Positions 33,596 through 42,916 of a stretch of 63,642 bases of DNA are shown here, one piece after another. Source of the stretch: Marinomonas pollencensis. Its GTDB lineage: Bacteria; Pseudomonadota; Gammaproteobacteria; Pseudomonadales; Marinomonadaceae. Numbering within the stretch: position 1 is the first letter of the stretch; each line of letters begins with the position of its first letter. Under the pieces are notes generated by a model. The model saw nothing but the letters and a program-made list of their open reading frames with translations. It searched no databases and was not told where the DNA came from. The stretch lies in contig NZ_QUNG01000017.1 of assembly GCF_003387375.1 (NCBI RefSeq), positions 4,004-67,645 of the forward strand, given 5' to 3'. Made by a program: the position numbers and the translations under genes.

Positions 33596-34267
33596 GTGGA
33601 AATTGAATTTCAGCGAGTTGGAAAGAAATACGACAGTGGACAAGAAGCCTTATCGCAGGTGAGTTTTCATTTGCAGCAGGGTGAAATGGCATTTCTAACT
33701 GGCCATTCAGGCGCTGGTAAAAGTACCTTAATGAAACTCATGATGATGATTGAGCGGCAAACTTCAGGACAAATCTTAGTCGACGGAGTGGACTTACGTA
33801 CGCTAAGCCGCCGGGCTATTCCTCAGCATCGCCGTCGTGTCGGTGTGGTGTTTCAAAACCATCAATTATTGTTTGATCGTAGTGTTTTTCATAATGTTGC
33901 TTTACCACTACAAGTGAGTGGTGCTGATCATGAGCAAACGGCAAAGCGAGTACGGGCAGCATTGGATAAAGTTGGCCTGTTGAGCAAGGAAAAATACAAC
34001 CCAATGGCGCTGTCCGGTGGTGAGCAACAACGTATTGGCATCGCGCGCGCTGTGGTTAATAAGCCTCAACTCTTATTGGCAGATGAGCCAACTGGTAATT
34101 TAGACCCTCGACTGTCGGCCGAGATTATGAACCTCTTTCAAGAGTTTAATAATGTTGGGGTAACCGTGCTGGTCGCGAGCCATGACTTGGCGTTGGTGGC
34201 GCGGATGCGTCATCGAGTGCTGACGTTAAATCAAGGCCGGATGGTGAACGATGGAGGGTTTAGTTAA
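33596..34267 (+). CDS. ftsE: Cell division ATP-binding protein FtsE
   Basis: This 223-residue ABC ATPase forms a complex with FtsX at the divisome and controls septal peptidoglycan hydrolases. Walker A is GHSGAGKST (~37), the signature is LSGGEQQRIGIARAVV (~140) and Walker B is LLLADEPTGNLD (~160). The start codon is GTG at 33596, which gives the normal N-terminus. It is followed immediately by ftsX with no spacer. Confidence 0.95.
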   Translation: MEIEFQRVGKKYDSGQEALSQVSFHLQQGEMAFLTGHSGAGKSTLMKLMMMIERQTSGQILVDGVDLRTLSRRAIPQHRRRVGVVFQNHQLLFDRSVFHNVALPLQVSGADHEQTAKRVRAALDKVGLLSKEKYNPMALSGGEQQRIGIARAVVNKPQLLLADEPTGNLDPRLSAEIMNLFQEFNNVGVTVLVASHDLALVARMRHRVLTLNQGRMVNDGGFS

Positions 34268-35275
34268 ATGTCTCAAAAACCTTCTCAGCGCGGCGCAACC
34301 CGACAATCGGTAAAAGCCACAAAGCATAATTGGCCCAGCCGACCTGCATTTAATGTAAACCTGTACCTACGTCAGCATCAAGCGACATTAGCAGAAAGCT
34401 TTATGCGCTTGGTTCATTACCCACTGGCGACTTTGATGACGGTCATGGTGATCGCCATTGCGTTATCATTACCAGGTGGTTTGTATGTGTTACTGAAAAA
34501 TGTTCAGTCGGTTACCGATAATTGGGAGCAGCAATCCGTTATTACTTTGTACCTGTTTCCTCAAGTGGACGATACCAAAGCCTTGGCGTTATCCCATCGG
34601 CTATCATCTCGACCAGATGTTGCAACCGTTGACTATGTTTCAAAAGAAGAAGGGTTACGCTATTTTGAGCGTTCCAGTGGTTATGAGCAGATTCTTTCGT
34701 CATTGCCTGAAAACCCATTACCGATTGTCTTAAAAGTAATACCAAAAGAAGCGGTTAACTTGCAGTCGCTTGCCTTGCTGCAGTCGTTGCGTGACCAGCT
34801 CGCCGGACAAACTGAGGTAGAATATGCGGAATTGGATGCACAATGGTTACAGCGCCTTGCCAATATACTGAGTTTTGGGCAGCGTTTTGTCTATGCGTTA
34901 TCCAGTTTATTAGTCATTGCGGTATTGTTGATAGTTGGGAATACCATACGGATGGCGGTGGAAAGTCGTCGTGATGAAGTTTTGGTGATGAAGCTGGTTG
35001 GTGCAACGGACAGCTATATTCGTCGACCATTTTTGTATATGGGGTTTTGGTTTGGAATCTTAGGTGGTGTGTTTGCGACCCTTTGTATTCTGGTGCTTAG
35101 CTGGTGGGTAAGCGCTCCAGCAGAGCGGCTAATCGAGCTCTATCATGGTGGTTTTCAGCTGCAGACTTTTAATGCAGATGAGATTGTTTTATGTTTAACT
35201 ATAAGTGCATTAATTGGCGTATTAGGGGCATGGATTGCGGTTAATCGTCATATTGCACATATAGAATTACAGTGA
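34268..35275 (+). CDS. ftsX: Cell division protein FtsX
   Basis: This 335-residue membrane protein has a cytoplasmic N-terminus, a first segment (ATLMTVMVIAIALSLPGGLYV), a large periplasmic loop that binds peptidoglycan-hydrolase activators such as EnvC, and three further segments at the C-terminal side. EVLVMKLVGATDSYIRRPFLY near residue 238 is the conserved cytoplasmic coupling region of the family. Its ATG abuts the ftsE stop. Confidence 0.95.
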   Translation: MSQKPSQRGATRQSVKATKHNWPSRPAFNVNLYLRQHQATLAESFMRLVHYPLATLMTVMVIAIALSLPGGLYVLLKNVQSVTDNWEQQSVITLYLFPQVDDTKALALSHRLSSRPDVATVDYVSKEEGLRYFERSSGYEQILSSLPENPLPIVLKVIPKEAVNLQSLALLQSLRDQLAGQTEVEYAELDAQWLQRLANILSFGQRFVYALSSLLVIAVLLIVGNTIRMAVESRRDEVLVMKLVGATDSYIRRPFLYMGFWFGILGGVFATLCILVLSWWVSAPAERLIELYHGGFQLQTFNADEIVLCLTISALIGVLGAWIAVNRHIAHIELQ

Positions 35276-35403
35276 CACAAATCACGTTTTCTTGCAGTGA
35301 ATAGAAACGACACGCTTTATTCACATTTGTGTCACACACAACAGAAATTAACTTGCTAATATCGATTCATAGTGAATATGAACTTAAGAAGGTGGAAATA
35401 GAG

Positions 35404-36270
35404 ATGGGTAAAGCTCTCCAGCCTACAGACATGATGATTCCAGGCCAGAACCTAGAATCTTACGTACAGGCCGTCAGCAGAATTCCAATTTTGTCAGCCG
35501 ATGAAGAACGGGCGCTGGCGGAACGTCTTTATTATAAAGAAGACCTTGAAGCCGCTCGTACACTGGTAATGTCTCATTTGAGATTCGTGGTACATATCGC
35601 GAAAAGTTACTCAGGCTATGGCTTGGCACAAGGCGATTTGATCCAAGAAGGTAATGTTGGCTTGATGAAGGCGGTAAAACGCTTTAACCCTGAAGTGGGT
35701 GTTCGCCTTGTTTCCTTTGCGGTGCACTGGATTAAAGCAGAAATTCATGAATTTATTCTGAAGAACTGGCGTATCGTAAAAGTGGCGACAACCAAAGCCC
35801 AACGCAAAATGTTCTTTAATTTACGCAGCGCCAAAAAAACCTTGTCTTGGTTTAGTAACTCCGAAGTAGAGTCTGTAGCAAGCGATTTAGGTGTTACGCC
35901 AGCCGTTGTGCGACAGATGGAAGGCCGTTTAAGCGCTTCTGATATGGCGTTTGATGCCTCAGCAGATGACGATGATGAAAGTGCTTTCCAAGCGCCTTCT
36001 CAGTATTTGGAAGACCACTCCCATAACCCTGCTACATTGCTTGAAAATGGCAACTGGGAAGCGGACTCCAATAGCCGTCTTGAAGAAGCGATGTCAGACC
36101 TTGATGAGCGTAGCCGTAATATTTTAGTGCAGCGTTGGTTATCTGATAGCAAATCCACATTGCATGAACTGGCGGATGAATATGGCGTGTCAGCGGAACG
36201 TATTCGTCAATTAGAGAAAAATGCGATGAAGAAAATCCGCATTGCAATGGGAGACGGTCAGTTTAGCTGA
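35404..36270 (+). CDS. rpoH: Heat-shock sigma factor RpoH (sigma-32)
   Basis: This 288-residue sigma factor directs RNA polymerase to heat-shock promoters. Region 2 contains [20 protein letters not shown] and [20 protein letters not shown], followed by [20 protein letters not shown]. The RpoH box appears as [10 protein letters not shown] (~137), and region 4 ends with [17 protein letters not shown]. The ATG at 35404 was chosen: it follows AAGGTGG and gives the conserved N-terminus. An earlier in-frame start at 35329 lies in the leader. A possible -10 (TAATAT, 35357-35362) is in the gap after ftsX. Confidence 0.96.
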   Translation: MGKALQPTDMMIPGQNLESYVQAVSRIPILSADEERALAERLYYKEDLEAARTLVMSHLRFVVHIAKSYSGYGLAQGDLIQEGNVGLMKAVKRFNPEVGVRLVSFAVHWIKAEIHEFILKNWRIVKVATTKAQRKMFFNLRSAKKTLSWFSNSEVESVASDLGVTPAVVRQMEGRLSASDMAFDASADDDDESAFQAPSQYLEDHSHNPATLLENGNWEADSNSRLEEAMSDLDERSRNILVQRWLSDSKSTLHELADEYGVSAERIRQLEKNAMKKIRIAMGDGQFS

Positions 36271-36293
36271 TCCTTTCATTGGTTGTGTTGATG

Positions 36294-36322
36294 AAAAGCT
36301 CTCCTAGTGAGGGCTTTTTTTG
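36294..36322 (+). terminator. Terminator after rpoH
   Basis: AAAAGCTCTC pairs with GAGGGCTTTT (one G-T pair) around CTAGT, followed by a T-run. Confidence 0.88.
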
Positions 36323-36364
36323 TTTTAGGGCCACCGTGCTTTTTAGCAGATAGATGCGAGCAGG

Positions 36365-37225
36365 CTATTGGCTCTGCAGTTCATTGCCAGGAAGGAATTG
36401 CCAAGTTCGGATAATTTCTAACTTATCGACTTCTTTTTTCAGCGCGTCAGGAAAGGCTGCAAAAGGAGCCGCAAGACGTACAATCCTCATAGCGGCATCA
36501 TCTAATACGCGAATACCTGAAGAATGCAAAACCTCAATGCCATCCACTTGGCCATTGGGTTGTAGCATGACGGCCAAACGCAATTGACCGTATAAGTGAT
36601 TGCGTTTTGCTTCAGCAGGATAATGAATATTACCAATGCGCTCGATACGGCGGCGCCACTCATCTAGGTATTTCGCGTCCACCGCGGCTTTCGCTGAAAC
36701 CGAAGTGAGGCGACGGATTCTCGGTCGTTTGGCATACTCTTGGCGTTGTCTATCTAGTAACGCCTCAAGGGTCGAAATATCCGCTGATAAGTGGTCTGGA
36801 ACTTGGGTTTCGCCTTTAAATCGTTCTTCTAGTGTTTTTTGTTGCTGAGCTGGGACTTTTTTAACTTTAAAAACAGCATCCGCTTGAGATGTCGCTAATA
36901 AAGGCTGCTCTTCAATGGGTTCGCTAGAGGCAATTTTAGGCTGCAATGGCGGGGTAATCTCTTGGATGTTATCCGATAAAAAACGGGCGCTTTCTGTGGT
37001 GGTTAGTTTATGCTTTCGCAGCTCTGTACCACTGGCTTGTTGATTCGCCTGAGCAATAAAGTCGGCTTCTTTCGGCGCATCTGAAGAATGTTGAACTAGG
37101 GTGATTTCTAACGTTTTTGGTTTTGGGCTGGGCAGCGAGAAGTCGAAGCCAACGAACATTGCCATTAGCACATGAGCACTAATGGCAATGAAGAGAGCAA
37201 AAGTAAATCGATCCGCTACCCGCAT
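36365..37225 (-). CDS. TonB-family energy transducer
   Basis: This 286-residue protein has an N-terminal membrane anchor (FTFALFIAISAHVLMAMFVGF), a variable linker (~30-190) and a C-terminal TonB domain (~195-286) with HYPAEAKRNHLYGQLRLAVM, DGIEVLHSSGIRVLDDAAM and a final IIRTWQFLPG. The domain is thought to couple the proton-motive force to outer-membrane receptors. The linker lacks the long proline-lysine repeats of E. coli TonB. No exbB or exbD gene adjoins it. It follows gshB by 5 bases, a conserved neighbour pair in pseudomonads. Confidence 0.85.
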   Translation of the reverse strand: MRVADRFTFALFIAISAHVLMAMFVGFDFSLPSPKPKTLEITLVQHSSDAPKEADFIAQANQQASGTELRKHKLTTTESARFLSDNIQEITPPLQPKIASSEPIEEQPLLATSQADAVFKVKKVPAQQQKTLEERFKGETQVPDHLSADISTLEALLDRQRQEYAKRPRIRRLTSVSAKAAVDAKYLDEWRRRIERIGNIHYPAEAKRNHLYGQLRLAVMLQPNGQVDGIEVLHSSGIRVLDDAAMRIVRLAAPFAAFPDALKKEVDKLEIIRTWQFLPGNELQSQ

Positions 37226-37230
37226 TGTGA

Positions 37231-38181
37231 TCAGGACGCTAAACGGGCTTCTATTGCATCCATTAGCACCTTAGCGATATTCAGATCAAACTGAGTGTCC
37301 AGTTCTCTTACGCAGGTAGGGCTGGTGACGTTGATTTCTGTTAGATAATCGCCGATAACATCTAGGCCGACAAACATAAGCCCTTTTTCTTTTAGAGAAG
37401 GGATCACTTGATCACAGATCCAGCGGTCACGCTCAGAAAGCGGTCTGCCTTCTCCGCGGCCGCCTGCGGCTAGGTTTCCGCGGGTCTCACCGGCTGCAGG
37501 AATACGCGCTAATGCGAAAGGAATAGGCTCTCCATTGACCACAAGAATACGTTTATCACCTTGTTTTATCTCTGGAATAAATTTCTGAGCCATAATTTGC
37601 TCAGTGCCCATCTTGGTCAGTGTTTCAATGATAACACTGACGTTCGCATCGTCTGCTTTAAGACGGAAGATAGAGCTACCGCCCATACCGTCAAGAGGCT
37701 TAAAAATGACATCGCCATGCTCTTCATGGAAAGCTTTCAGAAGGTCTGCACGACGAGTAACCAATACCGGTGGGCAACACTCAGGGAATTGTGTAGCAAA
37801 CAGCTTCTCGTTGCAGTCTCGTAGGCTTTTCGGATCATTAACAACCATGGCGCCATCGCGTTCAGCTTGCTCAAGAATCATGGTGCTATAGACAAATTCA
37901 CCATCAAATGGCGGGTCTTTGCGCATCAAGATGACATCTATATCGCCTAATGCCATTTTGCTTTCTTCCCCTAAGTCATAAAAATGCTCTGGATCTTTAT
38001 GAACTTGAAGAGGGCGTGCCATAGCGTAGGCTTTCCCGCGGTCTAAAAATAGGTCTTTTTGTTCCATGTAAATGAGCTGCCAGCCTTTTTCTGCAGCGGC
38101 CCAAAGCATAGCTAAAGAAGTGTCTTTCTTGTAATTAATGGATTCGATCGGATCCATTACAATACCAAGTTTAATTGTCAT
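37231..38181 (-). CDS. gshB: Glutathione synthetase
   Basis: This 316-residue ATP-grasp enzyme joins gamma-glutamylcysteine and glycine. The N-terminus is MTIKLGIVMDPIESINYKKD, followed by MRKDPPFDGEFVYSTMILEQ (~88), KPLDGMGGSSIFR (~168, the ATP-grasp loop) and a C-terminal LDVIGDYLTEINVTSPT (~279). The start at 38181 follows an AGGA site; an in-frame start 27 bases earlier was rejected. It shares a transcript with the TonB-family gene. Confidence 0.95.
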   Translation of the reverse strand: MTIKLGIVMDPIESINYKKDTSLAMLWAAAEKGWQLIYMEQKDLFLDRGKAYAMARPLQVHKDPEHFYDLGEESKMALGDIDVILMRKDPPFDGEFVYSTMILEQAERDGAMVVNDPKSLRDCNEKLFATQFPECCPPVLVTRRADLLKAFHEEHGDVIFKPLDGMGGSSIFRLKADDANVSVIIETLTKMGTEQIMAQKFIPEIKQGDKRILVVNGEPIPFALARIPAAGETRGNLAAGGRGEGRPLSERDRWICDQVIPSLKEKGLMFVGLDVIGDYLTEINVTSPTCVRELDTQFDLNIAKVLMDAIEARLAS

Positions 38182-38315
38182 ATGTCGTTTCCTGCAGCGA
38201 TGAATCAAGTGAAAGAATGAAGGTATCGCCTATCATCAGTTATTAGTGGTTGATGCTATAGAAATATGGGGCCACTGAGAAGAAAAAACACCCTGTATCT
38301 GGCAAACATAAAGGA

Positions 38316-38921
38316 TTATTGGATGTCTTGATCAACGCTATATATTGTCCATTTCTTTAATTGGCGCGTTTGATTAGACAAGACCTCAGCGACCACGCGA
38401 CGATTTTTCATCTGTCCTTCCGGTGTCTCGTTACTGGCAACAGGTTGGCTATCACCATAACCAATTGCGGTCACTCTGTGTGACGCTATTTTGAATTTAT
38501 CTATCAAAATATCGCTAATGGCCTGCGCTCTGTCTTGTGACAGCTGTTGATTGTCCGCGGCACTGCCCCTATTGTCAGTGTGGCCTTCGATACGAACCTT
38601 GGTATCAGGATGGCTTCTTAAAAAGTCTGCTAATTGTTGGATCTTGCCATAAAAACGCGGGCTGACTCTATAGGAATTGGGTTTAAAAAGGATTTGCATG
38701 TCCATGGAGAGAAGCGAGTTACTTTCTTCTGGACAACCTTGTAGCGTCACTAAAGCGCCTTTGGGCGTGTTGGGACAGGCATCACGGGCATTAATCACGC
38801 CGTCATTATCATCATCTTGTAATGACTGTGGTTTAAAGTTTTTTCCATAAAGAGAAACGTCATCAGCCGCGAATAACGCTAAACTGATGACGCTTAGGAA
38901 AAGGGTCAGAAGGTATTTTAT
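38316..38921 (-). CDS. OmpA-like exported protein with apparent AUA start
   Basis: From 38921 the frame encodes an excellent signal peptide (IKYLLTLFLSVISLALFA, cut before ADD), a calcium-type repeat DDDNDGVINARDACPNTPKG and an OmpA peptidoglycan-binding domain (MDMQILFKPNSYRVSP, IEGHTDNRGS, SQDRAQAISD, GYGDSQPV, NRRVVAEV). Between the upstream in-frame TGA and the signal peptide there is no ATG, GTG or TTG. The codon at the natural start is ATA (38921-38919), six bases after GGAGG and overlapping the TAA stop of the TolC-like gene as ATAA. The first standard start, GTG at 38798, would remove the signal peptide. CTG codons at 38927 or 38909 are alternatives. The product would have 201 residues. 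Confidence 0.7.
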   Translation of the reverse strand: MKYLLTLFLSVISLALFAADDVSLYGKNFKPQSLQDDDNDGVINARDACPNTPKGALVTLQGCPEESNSLLSMDMQILFKPNSYRVSPRFYGKIQQLADFLRSHPDTKVRIEGHTDNRGSAADNQQLSQDRAQAISDILIDKFKIASHRVTAIGYGDSQPVASNETPEGQMKNRRVVAEVLSNQTRQLKKWTIYSVDQDIQ

Positions 38922-40450
38922 TGCCAGCCTCCACCTTGTTCATCAGCCTCGAAAAACAATTGTTCTTCGAGGCTTTTCTCATTCTCTTTTTTAACTGGCG
39001 TTGCAGGTTGAGGCGCCGGTTGATTGATTTTGAGTATCGATGGTTCTGGTTTTGTTTGTATCGCTGACTCCGCCGCCTTTAGCTCTTCGCTAGGAGACTG
39101 GTTTTTAACCGGAGCCTGCTCATCGTCAAAATGATCTTCAAAGCCAAGTAGTGGTGGACGATAAATTCTAAACGCCGTCATCAAATCGCCTTTGGCATTG
39201 AACAGGCGGAATTCAGAAAAGAGTTCATCGTAATCTGCATTGACGTAATCTTGGCGAGCTTCGAACAGTTCGTTCTCACTGTCGAGCAAATCCAGTAAGG
39301 TGCGTCGACCTAAGCGAAATTGCTTTTCATAGGCAACTTGAGACTCTTTCGTGGCTACCACATAATCTTTAATGTGTTCTTTTTGGCCTGTAGTCGCTTC
39401 ATAAGCAGCCCAGGCTAAGCGCACTGTTAACTCGGTATCTCTTAGTGTCTGGCGGCGAATCTCAGAGGCTTGAGTGATTTGTTGCACCGCAACCTCTTTA
39501 TTGCGTTTGTAATTACCACCGCTATATAGGTTGTAGTTCAAACGTATCATCGCTTGTAAATCTTCATCAGGTCCTTCTGAGCCATCGATGTTTTTATTCC
39601 AAGTTCGCTCGACAACGAAGTTAAGCGTAGGGTACTTAGAGCCTTCGACTGACTTTTTGAAGTGCTCGGTGGCTTTAATATCCCATTTAGAGCCTTCCAC
39701 CGCTGGGTTTTTTGCTAGGGATTGCTCAATGGCATCATCAAGGCTTTTGGGCAATAAGGTTTTGTCTGGCACCGGATAAATCATATCTTTGGGTGGCAGC
39801 TCGCCAACGATGTTTTTGTAGTTGCTTTCAGCATCTCTAAGATTGTTTATTGCCGCCAATCGATTGGAATACGCTTTCGCGAGGCGGGCGGTAATTTGGC
39901 TTAAATCCGATTGCCTACCAACGCCGGTGTCGCTTTTTAATTTGATTTGACTGTAAATACGGTTGTGAGTTTCTAGGTTGAGATCGGCCAATGCAACTAA
40001 TTCGCGAAAGCGTAGGACATTGGCGTAGACCTGAGCGACGCTTAATGCCGTATTTTCAACACTCACCAAAGCGTTCCAGCGATCTGCTTCGGCTTCACTA
40101 TCTAGACGTTTAACATCATAGGTGGAGGCAAAGCCATCAAACAAAGGTTGAGTGAGCGACAAAGACAGTTCACGCCTGGTTAGCGTTACGTTTTCTGCGG
40201 TGCCTGAATCGGCATAAGTTCTTTCTCTGCCTGTTCCTGCGGCAAGGTCGATACTTGGGTAAAAGCCAGTATGTTTTGAGATCTCTGTGTTTTGCAGATC
40301 TTCTCGGTATTGGGCAATAGCTTGCCTTACCGTGGGGCTATTATTGATGGCGGTATAAGTGGCTTCTTCAAGAGTAATGGCGTACAAATTAGCAGAAGAG
40401 AGAATGATTCCCAGATAAGTCGCACGTGATATAAGAGTTCGCAATAACAT
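38918..40450 (-). CDS. TolC-family outer membrane channel (type I secretion, LapE/AggA-like)
   Basis: This 510-residue protein has a signal peptide ending near ANLYA and the two repeated TolC coiled-coil halves. Typical elements are LEEATYTAINNSPTVRQAIAQY, YPSIDLAAGTGRE, SLSLTQPLFDG and LRFRELVALADLNLETHNRI, with YEKQFRLGRRTLLDLLDSEN in the second half. A C-terminal extension of ~90 residues is rich in Pro, Glu and Lys. Together with the OmpA-like protein that overlaps it, it resembles the outer-membrane part of LapE-type adhesin exporters. No ABC or membrane-fusion subunit lies nearby. Confidence 0.87.
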   Translation of the reverse strand: MLLRTLISRATYLGIILSSANLYAITLEEATYTAINNSPTVRQAIAQYREDLQNTEISKHTGFYPSIDLAAGTGRERTYADSGTAENVTLTRRELSLSLTQPLFDGFASTYDVKRLDSEAEADRWNALVSVENTALSVAQVYANVLRFRELVALADLNLETHNRIYSQIKLKSDTGVGRQSDLSQITARLAKAYSNRLAAINNLRDAESNYKNIVGELPPKDMIYPVPDKTLLPKSLDDAIEQSLAKNPAVEGSKWDIKATEHFKKSVEGSKYPTLNFVVERTWNKNIDGSEGPDEDLQAMIRLNYNLYSGGNYKRNKEVAVQQITQASEIRRQTLRDTELTVRLAWAAYEATTGQKEHIKDYVVATKESQVAYEKQFRLGRRTLLDLLDSENELFEARQDYVNADYDELFSEFRLFNAKGDLMTAFRIYRPPLLGFEDHFDDEQAPVKNQSPSEELKAAESAIQTKPEPSILKINQPAPQPATPVKKENEKSLEEQLFFEADEQGGGWQ

Positions 40451-40558
40451 GTCTTATTTATCCTTTGAATTCATCTTCTGCTGATGCTAAATCCATTTTA
40501 GCCATTAATCTGTAGTGGTTGTGTTACATTAACAGGAATATCTTTTTAGATAAAACAG

Positions 40559-41290
40559 TTAAACGTCACCCCAAAGTAAATTTAGTGCGGTTAGTGCCAC
40601 AACAGGAGCCGTTTCTGTCCTTAACACTCTTGGCCCTAAAGCTATTGCATTAAACCCGTGAGTCCTTGCCGTTTCTACTTCCTGTTCTGTTAGCCCCCCC
40701 TCAGGTCCAATCAACAGAGCAATCTGATTATTGCTGGGCTGTTGGTATTGAGATACGGGTTTGGCACTATGATGATGCAGTGTCAGCTTTAACATATCGT
40801 TACAACTTGCGACCCAGTCAATAAGGTTCATGGGTGGTTTTATGTTTGGCACTATTCCACGGCCAGATTGTTCAGCGGCGCTGATGGCAACCTGTTGCCA
40901 ATGCTGTAAGCGTTTCTCTAAGCGGTTATCCTGTAGTTTTACTTCGCAGCGGGTACTAAATAAGGGCTGAATTTCATAGGCCCCTGACTCCACGGCTTTT
41001 TGGATTGCATAATCCATGCGCTCTCCTCGAGAGAGCGTTTGGCCAATAGTGACTTTTAAAGGAGATTCATTTTGTAGTGCTTCGTAGTGAGACAGCTGAA
41101 CGCAGGCGGAGCGTTTTTCTACGTCACATAACTCACCATGGTATTGTCCGCCTTGACCATTAAACAGGCGTACAGGGTGAGCGTTTTTTAAACGGAGAAC
41201 TTTGCAAACATGCTGAAAGGCAGAATCCGGTAGCTCGACTTTAGAATTTTCAGCCAACTCTATATCAACAAAAATTCGTGGAATTCGCAT
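40559..41290 (-). CDS. rsmE: 16S rRNA m3U1498 methyltransferase RsmE
   Basis: This 243-residue SPOUT methyltransferase modifies U1498 of 16S rRNA. It opens MRIPRIFVDIEL with a PUA-like domain (HVCKVLRLKNAHPVRLFNGQ) and has the SPOUT core QTLSRGERMDYAIQKAVESG, LLIGPEGGLTEQEV and LGPRVLRTETAPVVAL. The length is normal. It sits between metK and the TolC-like gene on the same strand but is separated from metK by a terminator. Confidence 0.95.
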   Translation of the reverse strand: MRIPRIFVDIELAENSKVELPDSAFQHVCKVLRLKNAHPVRLFNGQGGQYHGELCDVEKRSACVQLSHYEALQNESPLKVTIGQTLSRGERMDYAIQKAVESGAYEIQPLFSTRCEVKLQDNRLEKRLQHWQQVAISAAEQSGRGIVPNIKPPMNLIDWVASCNDMLKLTLHHHSAKPVSQYQQPSNNQIALLIGPEGGLTEQEVETARTHGFNAIALGPRVLRTETAPVVALTALNLLWGDV

Positions 41291-41342
41291 CTGTTTTTAC
41301 GCTCCGTCAGTATCAAAAAGCCAATAAAAGAATGGAGCAATA

Positions 41343-41371
41343 AAAAAGCCCTCTATAGAGAGGGCTTTATA
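41343..41371 (-). terminator. Terminator after metK
   Basis: AAAGCCCTCT and AGAGGGCTTT form a ten-base stem with an ATAG loop; the minus strand continues with a T-run. It lies 17 bases beyond the metK stop. Confidence 0.9.
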
Positions 41372-41387
41372 CTGGAAATGAGCAAGA

Positions 41388-42551
41388 TTATAAACCCGCA
41401 GCGCGACGTAGCGCCTCTGCTTTATCTGTTTTTTCCCAAGTGAAGTTGTCACCGGTGCGACCGAAGTGGCCATATGCAGCTGTTGGTAGGTAAATAGGAC
41501 GTTTCAAATCAAGCATTTTTACCAGTCCTGCTGGGCGCAGTTCGAAGTGCTCGCGAACTAACTGAGAAATCAAGGCATCGCTTACTTTACCTGTACCAAA
41601 AGTATTGATACTGATTGAAGTCGGCTCAGCAACACCAATAGCGTAAGAGATTTGAATTTCACATTTGTCTGCTAACCCTGCCGCTACGATGTTTTTCGCA
41701 ACATAACGACCAGCATAAGCCGCTGAACGGTCTACTTTAGATGGATCTTTACCTGAGAACGCGCCGCCACCGTGACGTGCCATGCCGCCATAAGTATCTA
41801 CGATGATTTTACGTCCGGTTAGACCACAGTCACCAACAGGGCCGCCAATAATGAATTGGCCAGTTGGGTTGATGAAGTATTTGGTTTCTTTCGATAGCCA
41901 TTCTGCTGGTAGCACTGGCTTGATGATTTCTTCCATTACCGCTTCGCGCAGATCCGCTTGTTTAACACTTGCGCTGTGTTGTGTAGAAAGTACTACTGCA
42001 TCGATAGCACAAGGCTTGCCGTTTTCATCGTAACGGAAGGTTACTTGGCTTTTCGCGTCTGGGCGAAGGAAGTCTAGTGTGCCGTTTTTACGTACTTCTG
42101 CTTGGCGTTGAACCAAACGATGTGAATAGGTAATAGGTGCTGGCATTAGTACATCGGTTTCATTTGTCGCAAAACCGAACATTAAGCCTTGGTCTCCGGC
42201 GCCTTGCTCTTTCTCGCTGGCTTCATCAACACCGACCGCGATGTCGGCAGATTGTTTACCAATGGCGTTCATTACCGCACAAGACTCCCAATCGAATCCC
42301 ATATCAGAACTGTTGTAGCCAATCTCACGAATCACGCCGCGAGCGATCTCTTCGATGTCGACCCAAGCGTCGGTACGGACTTCACCGGCAACAAGTACCA
42401 TGCCTGTTTTTACTAGGGTTTCACACGCGACACGTGCTTCTGGGTCTTTTTCAAGAATGGCATCTAGGATGGCGTCAGACACTTGGTCTGCGATTTTATC
42501 TGGGTGACCTTCAGAAACGGATTCTGAGGTAAATAAAGAATACTCTGACAT
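41388..42551 (-). CDS. metK: S-adenosylmethionine synthetase
   Basis: This 387-residue enzyme makes SAM from methionine and ATP. The N-terminus [20 protein letters not shown] is diagnostic, with [16 protein letters not shown] (~115) and [19 protein letters not shown] (~256, phosphate loop and lysine). The ATG at 42551 gives this N-terminus; the start 18 bases earlier was rejected. It has a long leader with an attenuator-like pair of hairpins (42598-42657), which suggests control by transcription termination. SAM also feeds the SAH pathway that MtnN serves downstream. Confidence 0.97.
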   Translation of the reverse strand: MSEYSLFTSESVSEGHPDKIADQVSDAILDAILEKDPEARVACETLVKTGMVLVAGEVRTDAWVDIEEIARGVIREIGYNSSDMGFDWESCAVMNAIGKQSADIAVGVDEASEKEQGAGDQGLMFGFATNETDVLMPAPITYSHRLVQRQAEVRKNGTLDFLRPDAKSQVTFRYDENGKPCAIDAVVLSTQHSASVKQADLREAVMEEIIKPVLPAEWLSKETKYFINPTGQFIIGGPVGDCGLTGRKIIVDTYGGMARHGGGAFSGKDPSKVDRSAAYAGRYVAKNIVAAGLADKCEIQISYAIGVAEPTSISINTFGTGKVSDALISQLVREHFELRPAGLVKMLDLKRPIYLPTAAYGHFGRTGDNFTWEKTDKAEALRRAAGL

Positions 42552-42597
42552 GTTTAGGGCCTCTATCAAAAATGATGGATAAGCGCCAAACAGGCAT

Positions 42598-42695
42598 AAA
42601 AAAACCCGCTTAGCATTGAACGCAGCTAAACAGGTGATACTGATTCTGTTTAGCTGCTTTTATATAGCGTCCGCAAGCCGAAACAAATCGACGCT
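42598..42695 (-). promoter_or_regulatory. metK leader with mutually exclusive terminator/antiterminator stems
   Basis: Read on the minus strand, the leader has (1) a six-base stem AGCGTC/GACGCT (42690-42695 and 42666-42671); (2) a twelve-base stem GCAGCTAAACAG/CTGTTTAGCTGC (42646-42657 and 42622-42633); and (3) an alternative ten-base stem CCTGTTTAGC/GCTAAGCGGG (42625-42634 and 42605-42614) followed at once by seven T (42598-42604). Stems 2 and 3 share CTGTTTAGC and cannot coexist. Stem 3 with its T-run is an intrinsic terminator about 47 bases before the metK ATG. This is the form of an attenuator or riboswitch; I do not recognise a known SAM aptamer. Confidence 0.7.
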
Positions 42696-42916
42696 GTAAG
42701 TGCGATAAATGATCTACTACCTAGGCTAAAAATTCAAGTTAACCACGCCATATTAATGAGTAAATGGCGTTCTTTTTTGCTAGGATGGTTCAGAAGTCAC
42801 GCTGTTTCGTTTTTCTTGCTTTATTTTGGTGCGTAAATTGCCGGTGGATCGCAAGACTAACTCACAGCATAAACATATTTTTTATTGTTCGTTGAGCTAT
42901 CAGGAGTGGAATAACA

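Noticed and set aside
38316..38798. OmpA-like gene started at the GTG at 38798
   Set aside because: It would remove a clear signal peptide and part of the calcium-type repeat from a protein that must be exported.
42137..42532. Long open frame opposite metK, and similar ones opposite tkt, pgk and ftsY
   Set aside because: They are shadows of highly conserved genes, with low-complexity or basic translations and no ribosome sites.
42598..42695. Known SAM-I or SAH riboswitch ahead of metK
   Set aside because: The conserved cores of these classes, as I remember them, are not visible; only the terminator/antiterminator pair is clear.
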